This document shows, piece after piece, positions 24,950-32,081 of a DNA stretch of 39,801 bases. Location: positions 1 through 39,801 of IMG/VR virus record IMGVR_UViG_3300030101_004212; one strand, given 5' to 3'. Numbering within the stretch: the first letter of the stretch is position 1; each line of letters starts with the position of its first letter. The notes under the pieces are model-generated. The model searched no databases. It worked only from the letters and a program-made list of their open reading frames with translations, and was not told where the DNA came from. The translations under genes and the position numbers were made by a program. The stretch comes from a virus.

Positions 24950-26275
24950 TCAGTTGAATTGTCCTCGTCCAGTGTCGCCACCGGTCTGTCGTCGGCGGAT
25001 GCGTCGTGGGTCAGCGAAGACACCCATCACCTTGAGGTTGGGAATGTCCTTGCCGTCCTTTCGCTTCACAGCGATTCGGCCACACACAAGCACCGTTGAC
25101 TTCTCAGCGTAGTCAATGAGTTCATCCTCACCGCCACGAGCAGTGAATGGTTGCGTCAAGTCGTTGCACGCACTACCAATCCAGCACATAACCTCGCTTG
25201 CATCACCACTGCCATGGATGCTTTGGAGTGCGCTGGAAGTAAGGGACAATGAGTAGGAGCGCTTGTCCTCGTCGTAATCGGTTTCACGAGCCTCACTGCT
25301 GAGGCGGTTGACCGTACCCTTGACGAACACAACAGGACCGCTTCGCCCTTGTTCACCGTTGATGGTGAAGGTGCGGCTACCTGCCTCAAACGCTTCAACG
25401 AGTTCTTCCAAACGGGTGTAATGCCCGTGCAACTCGGTGTCCGTCCAGTAGCGGAAGGGCTTGAGGTACGGTCGCATTTCAGCGTTAACGAACTCGTCGG
25501 TGTACTGGATGTTGTCTCGGATGCCGAGGCTCGTACTGAGCACATCCTTGAAGCCCTCGGGTGCGTTCTCGTTGGGCGGTCGTGCTTGAATGCGACACGG
25601 CTCACCGATGAGTACAGGTGCGTCAGCATCTTCGCCTTGCATGTCCAAGCGCCACAATTGAATGGCACCGTCGTTAGTGAACTCGTCTTCGGGAGCGCCG
25701 AGGAAGTAGTAGTTGCGACCCATCATGCTCATGGCCTTGGGCTTGCCAGCCTTGGTGAGCAAGCAGATGCGCTCACCATCAGCGATGAAGGAGTTGGGCG
25801 GCACTTCGTCCACGGAGATGTCGCTCTTGTCAGTACCACCTGCACGGTTGAGCACCCAAGTATCACCGCTCTTGGTGTAGTGTCCAGCGATGTTGTTATC
25901 CACGGCCTTGCCGGGGTCAAGCGTGAACTCACGCTTGGCACGCTTGACAAGGTTAGCACGACGGTCACGGCGTGCAGGGTCCACACCAACAAAGCAACCG
26001 ACAAAAGCAACAGAACCAGCCATGCCGCCACCGCCACCAGTGTTGCGTAGTTCAACAACCATTTGCTCAGCCCAGTCTTCTAACAGGTCTGAGTCCTCGT
26101 TTTGCCAATCATCACAACCATGAATGTTGCGAATGTAATTGAGGAAAGCCGTGCGAATTTCATCCTTCGGCTTCTTCAATCGCTCAGCATGCTTAGCGAT
26201 TCGCTCAAGCACACCAGCAGGTAGGTCAGTCATTTCTTCTTCCTCGTAGTATTCTTCTTCGTATTCTTCACTCAT
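24950..26275 (-). CDS. Probable RPA-like single-stranded DNA-binding protein
   Basis: A 441-residue protein with a very acidic N-terminus (EEYEEEYYEEEE). The C-terminal half has OB-fold-like alternating strands, for example GPVVFVKGTVNRLSSE, RSYSLSLTSSA and STVLVCGRIAVKRKDG, and ends in a basic Arg-rich tail. The region around residues 90-130 (MAGSVAFVGCFVGVDPARRD) is distinctive but not recognised. The chosen ATG overlaps the clamp loader stop (ATGA) and has AAGGAGG 8 bases before it. Position between RFC-like and Sak4-like genes makes ssDNA binding the best guess. No catalytic motif is visible. Confidence 0.5.
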   Translation of the reverse strand: MSEEYEEEYYEEEEMTDLPAGVLERIAKHAERLKKPKDEIRTAFLNYIRNIHGCDDWQNEDSDLLEDWAEQMVVELRNTGGGGGMAGSVAFVGCFVGVDPARRDRRANLVKRAKREFTLDPGKAVDNNIAGHYTKSGDTWVLNRAGGTDKSDISVDEVPPNSFIADGERICLLTKAGKPKAMSMMGRNYYFLGAPEDEFTNDGAIQLWRLDMQGEDADAPVLIGEPCRIQARPPNENAPEGFKDVLSTSLGIRDNIQYTDEFVNAEMRPYLKPFRYWTDTELHGHYTRLEELVEAFEAGSRTFTINGEQGRSGPVVFVKGTVNRLSSEARETDYDEDKRSYSLSLTSSALQSIHGSGDASEVMCWIGSACNDLTQPFTARGGEDELIDYAEKSTVLVCGRIAVKRKDGKDIPNLKVMGVFADPRRIRRRQTGGDTGRGQFN

Positions 26276-27192
26276 GCAGATACCTCCTTTCGTAGTCGTG
26301 CCACGAGGCAATCAACGAAGGAATAGGAGCCGATGGGCCACTCATACATGTGAGGTACCATCTCACCCAACACGGCCATGACCGTGAAGGTGGTGTCGGA
26401 GTCCATCTCAAAGAACTCAGTAAGGCTGTCGTGGAAGTTGCGCATCACGAAGTTGAGACTCGTCCCACGGTCAAGCATGCCGTACAGGACTTGTCGCATC
26501 TCCATGTACTCACCACTCACAGCAGCGAGCGCCGCTGATGAGGCGTTCCCTTCATCACGCAGGCGTGAAATCTCTTGAGGGTCGTGAGTGTGCCGCCAAA
26601 TCTCAATGGCTTGTCGCATGTCGCCACTTGTGTGATTCATCAATCGGGCGGCGGCTTGACCCCACTCTTCGGTAGTAGCAGACGCTTTCAGTTGTGTGAG
26701 GCGCTTCGCCCCGTCTCCCACACTAATGGGCATGAACTCGTACACGAGGCACCGGCTCTTGATGGCCGGTCGGATTTTGCTTAGGTCGTTGGCTGTGAGC
26801 ACGAAGAACGCATTGTCAGCACACTCCTCCATGATTTGTCGCATGGCGTCTTGTGCTTGGGGTGTGAGCCCGTCTGCTTCATCAAGACCAATACCTCTTC
26901 GCTCTACACCCACGCCTTTGACTTGGGCCTTACTCTTGAGGTCACGAACAAAGTCAATGCCCCGGTCGTCGCTGGCGTTGGTTATCATGTAGTTGACTTC
27001 ATCGTAGAAGTCGCCCAGCAGGGCACGGAACAGGACACGCATGGCTGTGGTCTTGCCAGTGCCCGGTGGTCCGTGTAAGAGAACAGCGTTAGGGTACTCA
27101 CCGCTCTCAACCCAGCGCTCAGCGTCCTTCACAAAGGATGCTTGCCCTGCCAGTTGTGACAGGGTGGTTGGTTCAAATTCTGCGGTTTTCAT
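26272..27192 (-). CDS. rfcS: Clamp loader small subunit (RFC-S)
   Basis: A 306-residue AAA+ ATPase that would load the PCNA-like clamp on primed DNA. Visible are Walker A GPPGTGKTT (41-49), NASDDRGID (72-80), Walker B GLDEAD (102-107; the cellular DEAD motif kept), sensor 1 TAND (133-136) and the SRC arginine-finger motif (146-148). Cellular RFC small subunits have about 315-330 residues, so only the C-terminal collar is slightly short. No large subunit lies in this window. A TATATAAA element sits 25 bases before the ATG, so the message is probably leaderless, although GGGAG also precedes the start. Confidence 0.93.
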   Translation of the reverse strand: MKTAEFEPTTLSQLAGQASFVKDAERWVESGEYPNAVLLHGPPGTGKTTAMRVLFRALLGDFYDEVNYMITNASDDRGIDFVRDLKSKAQVKGVGVERRGIGLDEADGLTPQAQDAMRQIMEECADNAFFVLTANDLSKIRPAIKSRCLVYEFMPISVGDGAKRLTQLKASATTEEWGQAAARLMNHTSGDMRQAIEIWRHTHDPQEISRLRDEGNASSAALAAVSGEYMEMRQVLYGMLDRGTSLNFVMRNFHDSLTEFFEMDSDTTFTVMAVLGEMVPHMYEWPIGSYSFVDCLVARLRKEVSA

Positions 27193-27213
27193 GATACTCC
27201 CTTCTATTGTTGC

Positions 27214-27221
27214 TTTATATA
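27214..27221 (-). promoter_or_regulatory. TATA-box promoter (P2) of clamp loader operon
   Basis: The - strand reads TTGATTCCTATATAAAGCA. The TGA is the stop codon of the preceding gene. The TATA centre is 25 bases from the ATG at 27192, the usual distance to an archaeal transcription start, which predicts a leaderless mRNA for the clamp loader, ssDNA-binding protein and Sak4-like genes. Confidence 0.8.
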
Positions 27222-27225
27222 GGAA

Positions 27226-27639
27226 TCAAGCCAATGCTGCTTCTTCATCGTCAAACGCCTTCGCCCATTCAATGAACTCTTCGTAGTCAGTGGGCGCAGG
27301 GTTATCCCACACCCACAAGAACATGTGAAGTCCCGGTTGGTCTGCAATCAACTCACGAACTTTGTACGCTTTGTTCAGTCCGTGCAACAGAACAATCCAC
27401 TTCCTCACATCCTCTTGCTTCGTCCACTCGTCCTTGTACTCAAGGTTCGCCAAGTAGAGCAGTCTTTGAATGAGGGGATGCGTGGCTAAGGCAGGCTTGT
27501 TCGCCCACGATACGCTCATGCGTACCCGGTGCCCGTTGGGTCTCTCGTTGGCTTTCACCACACTCACATTGAATTTTATCGCACCAGCGATGTAGCCAGC
27601 CGCAAGCCATTGCTCTTTGTCGTCGTCAATTTTCTGCAT
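27226..27639 (-). CDS. Unknown protein, possibly a degenerate LAGLIDADG fold
   Basis: A 137-residue protein. WLAAGYIAGAIKFNVSVV near the N-terminus has the helix and strand pattern of a LAGLIDADG motif (WLAGxIDGDGxxxV), but the acidic metal-binding residue is absent. A spaced aliphatic helix and a Trp-rich segment (LHMFLWVWDN) follow. If related, it would be a nuclease-dead DNA-binding version; I hold this loosely. The ATG at 27639 overlaps the HNH gene by 14 bases; an upstream in-frame extension lies inside that gene. Its TGA stop is part of promoter P2. Confidence 0.5.
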   Translation of the reverse strand: MQKIDDDKEQWLAAGYIAGAIKFNVSVVKANERPNGHRVRMSVSWANKPALATHPLIQRLLYLANLEYKDEWTKQEDVRKWIVLLHGLNKAYKVRELIADQPGLHMFLWVWDNPAPTDYEEFIEWAKAFDDEEAALA

Positions 27640-28543
27640 GTACTCTCTTCCCGTTGTATTTTCGGTAGTCTTTACCGTTCCACTTGGCACCTTTCTTGCT
27701 GTTGTCAGATGCCCACAGTGGTTGCAGGTTGCTCAACGCCCAACACTTTTTGAACTCCTTACAGTCCTTCTCGCCTGTGAAATTGAAAGAAGCGAGCGGG
27801 CGTATGTGGTCAATGTGCCACTCACTCATGTTGTCCCATGACATACCATCGGTGAATAGAGACTCAATGTGAGCAAACAACTCTTCCTTTGTGAAATCAA
27901 AGTACTCAAAGGTTGGCTTGCTCTTTGGGTTCGCAAGTGTGTATCGTATCATGGAGCGGCACCTTTTCGCAATTTTCCTCATTGGGTCGCTGTCACGCTT
28001 CCGTTTCACAGCCCTCCCATGCTCACTCCTTCGGTATCTCTTCATTTGCTCTACACGATGAGGCCGCTTAGCAGCGAGGTATCGCTGCGTGTTGTACTTG
28101 TTGAACTTCTCCTCTTGACATGGTGTGGCTGAGCAGTAGCCCGCCCGTGGATGGCCTTCAAAGGATGCGCCACAGTGCTTGCATTCTCTTGTGAATGTCT
28201 TGCCATAGTGCGCTACGATTTTACTTGTGTCGCCATCCCAGTATTTGGGGGCTCCACTTTGAATCTTCTTCCCACGCTCGCGAGCGTTGGCTTTGCGACG
28301 GATGTTCTTCGCTTTCATCGCACAACTCTTGCTACATGTCCTTCTACGAGTTGAGCCTTTACCGGCGGCTACATAGGTCGTCCCACACACTTCACACTCT
28401 CTTGTCTCGGGGGGTTTGCGATTGCCAGCGCGATGAAAGGCGTCACGACAACGGCGAGAACAGAACCGTTTCTGCGGAGCACCCATACGAGGCATCTCAA
28501 AGGAAGCACCACAGTGCTCGCAGTCTCTCGCCTCACGCCCCAT
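27626..28543 (-). CDS. HNH endonuclease with three zinc modules
   Basis: A 305-residue protein. Three tandem Cys modules of the form CxxCG...CxxxC come first (CEHCG...CSRRC, CEVCG...CSKSC, CKHCG then a YCSATPC end), each probably binding one zinc. A basic middle region (RRSEHGRAVKRKRD) leads to a C-terminal HNH domain: HIDHIRPLASF near residue 243 and NLQPLWASDNSKKG near 272. Many such proteins are free-standing homing endonucleases of phages. The ATG at 28543 lies inside the end of the upstream gene (11-base overlap); a TTG six codons earlier is less likely. It could alternatively act in packaging or host DNA breakdown. Confidence 0.8.
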   Translation of the reverse strand: MGREARDCEHCGASFEMPRMGAPQKRFCSRRCRDAFHRAGNRKPPETRECEVCGTTYVAAGKGSTRRRTCSKSCAMKAKNIRRKANARERGKKIQSGAPKYWDGDTSKIVAHYGKTFTRECKHCGASFEGHPRAGYCSATPCQEEKFNKYNTQRYLAAKRPHRVEQMKRYRRSEHGRAVKRKRDSDPMRKIAKRCRSMIRYTLANPKSKPTFEYFDFTKEELFAHIESLFTDGMSWDNMSEWHIDHIRPLASFNFTGEKDCKEFKKCWALSNLQPLWASDNSKKGAKWNGKDYRKYNGKRVHAEN

Positions 28544-29819
28544 GAGCCATCCCTCTATCAATCAGTTCAGTTATTTGTGTCAAGTCGTTGATGCCCAAGT
28601 CTCGTCTCACTCTAATGGGTAAACACTGTGTGATATTGCCGTTAGCATCAGCACTGAGCACCGCCACTTCAACAACGATAACAACCTCTCCCAAGTCAGT
28701 GTCCTCCTTGACAACCGTTTCGTCGCACGAGGGCACATCAACCACAGGAACAAAATCGGACAAGCCATCAAGCGCCGACAACTGCCAGCGCAACTCTTTC
28801 TTTTCGGTGTACTGCTTCTCCAACTTGAGGTATGCTCGTGAGCGCTCAGCGTGGAGCGTGTAGCCCATGACGCCTCCCGGTTCGTACTGTGCGTCCTCGT
28901 GGATGAGTCGCACGCAGTACACATCCTCATGCTCAACTCGGTGATTTATCATCTCCCAAGCACCGTGCTTAGACAGGTCATGCCACTCAGCACGAATGTG
29001 CCTCATGCGTTCACTGAATGGAGCATGAGGTTGTGTTGAGATGATGTAGTCAAGTACGGTATTGTGAGTGAACTCTTTGAGAACCGTATAGTCTTCTCTT
29101 GAATTACCAACAGGTACACCCTCCCTGTTGTAACTCACACCTCCCCATGTGTACCACAGTCGTTGAGTGGGCTTGTCAGTGTTGTACATTTGTGGAACAA
29201 CAACAGCATACCATCGTCCTTCGGGCGGTTGGAGTTTGCCCCACGCCTCCCAGCGTGAGGGTGTCGGAAAGTGAGTATCGTGGTCCCACCAATTCTTGAG
29301 GGACATGATGCTTGAAGGCTCGTTGTACATTTTCACCAAGGTGTCTTTAGACTGAGCGGCAATCACCACTTCAACTGGCAACTTCAACTGCCGTGCGAGC
29401 GCTGCAAAGAAGGTTCGCTTACTGAGCACTGCTCTTGCTTTCAAGAGCCAACGCCACACCAACCGAGCCTCCTTCTCATCATGTCGGTATGCTATGTCCG
29501 TAAACGATGCCGCTTCATAAGGGTAGGACAGAACTTGGTCGGCAGTGAAGTTGCGTGAGGATGTCTTGTTGCTCTCGGAGCCTAAGCCCATGTACAACTC
29601 TTCATCGGGCAACATCTCCTTCACCACATTGATGTAGAGCCCTACCTCTTGCCCTATCATTTTAGCAACGCCCGTGGATGAAAACCGAGCGTAGGACGGG
29701 AAGAAGAACTCGTAAGCAAAGAGCGCTTCATCAAGTGATTCAATGCGCTTCAATTCAGCGCCCGGCTTTGAGCCTAAGCGCAAGCGCTCATGAATGTCAG
29801 CCAACTTAGAGAAGTTCAC
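28533..29819 (-). CDS. ATP-dependent DNA ligase-like protein with degenerate active site
   Basis: A 428-residue protein starting with GTG that overlaps the upstream stop (GTGA), after GGGGAG. The N-terminal part, especially EKEARLVWRWLLKARAVLSKRTFFAALA near residues 115-142, resembles the DNA-binding domain of archaeal ligases. From about 200 the order matches adenylation and OB domains: a strand pair at the KxDG position (VPQMYN, 208-213), LDYIIS where LDGE is expected (256-261), GGVMGY for EGVMxK (315-320), YLKLEK for motif V, then VRRDLGIND for the terminal RxRxDK element. The catalytic Lys appears replaced by Gln. It may be an inactive ligase, a structural nick-binding protein, or unrelated. 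An alignment or structure model would decide. Confidence 0.4.
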   Translation of the reverse strand: MNFSKLADIHERLRLGSKPGAELKRIESLDEALFAYEFFFPSYARFSSTGVAKMIGQEVGLYINVVKEMLPDEELYMGLGSESNKTSSRNFTADQVLSYPYEAASFTDIAYRHDEKEARLVWRWLLKARAVLSKRTFFAALARQLKLPVEVVIAAQSKDTLVKMYNEPSSIMSLKNWWDHDTHFPTPSRWEAWGKLQPPEGRWYAVVVPQMYNTDKPTQRLWYTWGGVSYNREGVPVGNSREDYTVLKEFTHNTVLDYIISTQPHAPFSERMRHIRAEWHDLSKHGAWEMINHRVEHEDVYCVRLIHEDAQYEPGGVMGYTLHAERSRAYLKLEKQYTEKKELRWQLSALDGLSDFVPVVDVPSCDETVVKEDTDLGEVVIVVEVAVLSADANGNITQCLPIRVRRDLGINDLTQITELIDRGMAHGA

Positions 29820-30229
29820 AACAACTCCCCCAACACATCGCTGAACTCGTCTTGCCATTTGTTGGGTCGGGGCTGTGTGCCTACATTGAACATGCTCATC
29901 GTGATTGTTCGCATGCGCTGAGCGCTGACTTTGATACCAGCATTCTTCGCCACAAGGTAGATGCAATCCACCATGAGTCCGTGAGGGCTTCGCTGATTCA
30001 TCCAGCGCTCATCCTTCGCCACTGTCAACTGAATGATTTTAGCAGTGGCATACTGAGCGTGGTTGAGTCCAATGCTCGTAGCCAACTCAAGCGCCCGGTC
30101 GTTGTCCTTGTGGGCAGCGACTGAGCGAGCGAGAGCGTCCGCTTCTTTGCTAAAACTGGGGGCGCTGAACACCCAGTCTTTTTGTATGGGTTCATCACTT
30201 TTCCAAGTACTTACTGCTTTTTCAGTCAT
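29816..30229 (-). CDS. Possible TFB-like cyclin-fold protein
   Basis: A 137-residue protein. Residues about 45-125 (ALELATSIGLNHAQYATAKII, then RSPHGLMVDCIYLVAKNAGI, then SAQRMRTITMSMFNVGTQP) follow the helix pattern of one TFIIB/TFB cyclin repeat, where (G)RSPxGxxAxxxYxAxxxxG is the most conserved part. There is no N-terminal zinc ribbon and only one repeat, so it is not a complete TFB. It may redirect the host RNA polymerase or act as a replication adaptor. The ATG overlaps the upstream small gene (ATGA) and the stop overlaps the ligase-like GTG start. Confidence 0.4.
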   Translation of the reverse strand: MTEKAVSTWKSDEPIQKDWVFSAPSFSKEADALARSVAAHKDNDRALELATSIGLNHAQYATAKIIQLTVAKDERWMNQRSPHGLMVDCIYLVAKNAGIKVSAQRMRTITMSMFNVGTQPRPNKWQDEFSDVLGELL

Positions 30230-30321
30230 GCTTCCTCATGCTCCCAAAATTCCCACATCGGCAGGCCCGTCTCTTCATCAAGAGGACCGATGATGTGTAC
30301 GGGGTAACCTCGCACGCTCAT
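30226..30321 (-). CDS. Tiny protein of 31 residues
   Basis: A 31-residue protein beginning MSVRGYPVHIIGPLDEETGL and ending in Trp- and Glu-rich residues. It fills the gap between two longer genes, with TGATG overlap at its start and ATGA overlap at its stop, and GGTGTGATG gives a usable ribosome binding site. The perfect overlaps argue that it is real. No function can be proposed. Confidence 0.55.
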   Translation of the reverse strand: MSVRGYPVHIIGPLDEETGLPMWEFWEHEEA

Positions 30322-30878
30322 CACACCTTGTCGCTTTCAGTCACCAAGTCGTAAAGGTCGTTGCCATTGGGAACAAAGTGCTCCAAAATGTCGCTGTCAG
30401 CAACCTCAGCATACGGTCGGTCGTACAACAAGTCTTCAACAACGCTCATCACATCATCCCTGTCAAGACCATACTTGAATTTCAACAACTGCCCGACTGA
30501 ACAATTCTCCAACAACGCACGGCTCGGCGTCACCGTTTTGACAACCTTCTCAGTCGTCGCTTCCTTCTCCACGGTCGCTTCTCCATCACTGAATAAGCGG
30601 CAACCGTCCGCTGGATAGAACAACGGTGCGTTGCTCTTCAACTTCGGCCACATGCCTTTGTTCTTTATCACGCAGATGAGTTCGTACTTGCGTGCGGCGT
30701 CGCTCAAGTTCGCACTAAAGCGAGCCTTCGTCGTTTTGGTTCGCTTACAGCGCTTGTCAATGGCTGCGTACAACTCATCAACTGGCTGTGGTGCTTCACC
30801 TGCTGCGCCCGCTATGGCGTTGACCACTCGTGCGGCAAATGCAATTCGTCCTTCTCCTTCTTCTCTCTTCAATTTCAT
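30321..30878 (-). CDS. Unrecognised 185-residue protein
   Basis: A 185-residue protein. The N-terminal 90 residues are Lys/Arg-rich with a helical pattern (AFAARVVNAIAGAAG, DELYAAIDKRCKRTKTT, ARKYELICVIKNKGMW) resembling a winged-helix-like domain. A Glu/Thr-rich linker follows, then a second small helical domain near 125-180. Its ATG overlaps the upstream stop (ATGA). The first part could bind DNA; no family was recognised. Confidence 0.6.
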   Translation of the reverse strand: MKLKREEGEGRIAFAARVVNAIAGAAGEAPQPVDELYAAIDKRCKRTKTTKARFSANLSDAARKYELICVIKNKGMWPKLKSNAPLFYPADGCRLFSDGEATVEKEATTEKVVKTVTPSRALLENCSVGQLLKFKYGLDRDDVMSVVEDLLYDRPYAEVADSDILEHFVPNGNDLYDLVTESDKV

Positions 30879-31453
30879 GCTTTCACTTCCTTTTCTTTCA
30901 ACTCAGCCTTTACTGCATCCACATCCATGAACGCAGTGCTGAGTGGAATGGCCTCCATTTTGAGCAGGGTATCGCCCGCTCGTGTGGACATCGTGTGTCC
31001 AAGAATCTCTTCAATCGCTTTATCCAACGCAGCGTCATACTTGTCGTCGTCCTCCACTGTGTCGTCAGTCATGATGAGGGCGATGTCTTTCAGCGCCTTC
31101 TTGACAACAGGACTTGCGACATCAGCGTCAGCGTCCTTGGGAACAAAGTTGCGAATCGCCATGCGAAGCAGGCGGCGCATGATGCGCTTTGCTGGCAACT
31201 TGCGTGCTATGCGCTGTTCAACAGCGGAGCATCGTCGGTACCCGTTGCCGTGGGTCTTACCACCTTCGTGTGGCTCAGTCTGTAGTATCACGGTTGAGCC
31301 TGTGAGCATGTCAACCACCATGAGTTGTGGGTTAGCGTAGTAGTCCTCGTGCTTGTCGTGTAAGGTCTTCTCACGCTTGCTCAGTTGAGAGCCGAGGGCA
31401 CTTAGCGCCTTCCCGCTCCCGTCTGTCCAAATCATCTCGGCGGCTTGTTTCAT
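30875..31453 (-). CDS. Unrecognised 192-residue protein with own promoter
   Basis: A 192-residue protein (MKQAAEMIWTDGSGKALSAL). It has a basic centre (RIARKLPAKRIMRRLLRMAIR), an acidic segment (MTDDTVEDDDKYDAALDKAIEE) and a Lys/Glu-rich C-terminus. No catalytic motif or Cys cluster is visible. I place the start at ATG 31453 instead of the GTG three codons upstream, because the TATA centre is about 24 bases away, which puts transcription start at the ATG itself. It is the first gene of a unit running to the ligase-like and HNH genes. Confidence 0.6.
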   Translation of the reverse strand: MKQAAEMIWTDGSGKALSALGSQLSKREKTLHDKHEDYYANPQLMVVDMLTGSTVILQTEPHEGGKTHGNGYRRCSAVEQRIARKLPAKRIMRRLLRMAIRNFVPKDADADVASPVVKKALKDIALIMTDDTVEDDDKYDAALDKAIEEILGHTMSTRAGDTLLKMEAIPLSTAFMDVDAVKAELKEKEVKA

Positions 31454-31473
31454 GGTACTCACTTTACTGCTGC

Positions 31474-31481
31474 TTTATATA
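31474..31481 (-). promoter_or_regulatory. TATA-box promoter (P3)
   Basis: The - strand reads TTGATTCCTATATAAAGCA, identical over all 19 bases to P2. The TGA is the stop codon of the PC4-like gene. The TATA centre is about 24 bases from the ATG at 31453, predicting a leaderless transcript. Confidence 0.8.
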
Positions 31482-31485
31482 GGAA

Positions 31486-31749
31486 TCAATCGCTCCTCTC
31501 TCTTTCTTCTTCCACATTCTCAGCGTGCTCAATGGCTTCAATGAGGCGTGGTAGCATCTCCTTCGCTTGCTGAAGTGTGAGTCTCACGCCGTGGCGTGTG
31601 TGTTGATTCTTACCGTCCTTGGTGTTCATCACCCGTAGGTCAAGCCATGATTTACCGTAGTAGTCAATGTAAGCAAGGCGTACATCGCCCTTACCATCTT
31701 TCCATTTGTTCTCCATGCTGGCTGTACGCCACATCACAATCTCAGACAT
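31486..31749 (-). CDS. PC4-like transcriptional coactivator/ssDNA-binding protein
   Basis: An 87-residue protein. Residues 16-75 (GDVRLAYIDYYGKSWLDLRV, then HGVRLTLQQAKEMLPRLIEAI) follow the PC4 fold: strand, Gly-Lys turn, strand with LDxR, then a G(V/I)xL strand leading into a dimerising helix. PC4 proteins bind single-stranded or melted DNA and can aid transcription or replication. The C-terminus is acidic (EEERERSD). The gene overlaps its upstream neighbour by 8 bases, and its stop lies in promoter P3. The family fit is by pattern; a replication ssDNA-binding role is equally possible. Confidence 0.6.
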   Translation of the reverse strand: MSEIVMWRTASMENKWKDGKGDVRLAYIDYYGKSWLDLRVMNTKDGKNQHTRHGVRLTLQQAKEMLPRLIEAIEHAENVEEERERSD

Positions 31750-31936
31750 TCTTCTTTCCCTCCCACCATTCGGGTGGCTCTTCTTCGCTCACCCAGTCAA
31801 GGAGTCCATCGTAGATGTCTCGGCGCACGCGTAGGATGGAACCGTGGTCCTCCCACATATCACCGCAGTCTCGTCGCACAAGGAGCATGATGTGGCACTC
31901 GTCCTTCATCTCAGCGTCAAGTACCTCAGCCATCAT
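31742..31936 (-). CDS. Small acidic protein of 64 residues
   Basis: A 64-residue protein (MMAEVLDAEMKDECHIMLLV) with many Asp, Glu and Trp residues near the C-terminus (WVSEEEPPEWWEGKK). The start at 31936 or 31933 overlaps the upstream zinc protein stop (ATGA or TGATG). No motif recognised. The acidity suggests a protein-binding or DNA-mimic-like role, but that is speculation. Confidence 0.6.
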   Translation of the reverse strand: MMAEVLDAEMKDECHIMLLVRRDCGDMWEDHGSILRVRRDIYDGLLDWVSEEEPPEWWEGKKNV

Positions 31937-32079
31937 TCATCACCTGCCCTTCGTCGTGCGAGCATCCATTCAATCTCGCCTCGGCATTCAGCACAGCACT
32001 TGTCCAAATCGTCAGCACTGTCAAGGTCTTGCCACAGTTCACACAGCAGACACTCAGTTCCATCAGTCATTTGTCCCAT
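31933..32079 (-). CDS. Small Cys-rich protein (48 residues)
   Basis: A 48-residue protein with Cys10/Cys13, then Cys28, Cys29 and Cys32 (CCAEC): a zinc-knuckle pattern, followed by a basic helix (EWMLARRRAGDE). GGAGGA stands 6 bases before the ATG at 32079, and the stop overlaps the next ATG. It lies immediately after the methyltransferase gene (two-base gap). Likely an adaptor or nucleic-acid binder. Confidence 0.65.
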   Translation of the reverse strand: MGQMTDGTECLLCELWQDLDSADDLDKCCAECRGEIEWMLARRRAGDE

Positions 32080-32081
32080 AT

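Noticed and set aside
25349-26050. 233-codon + strand frame opposite the ssDNA-binding protein gene
   Set aside because: It is opposite a well-supported gene, lacks any domain pattern and has no promoter or ribosome binding site on the + strand.
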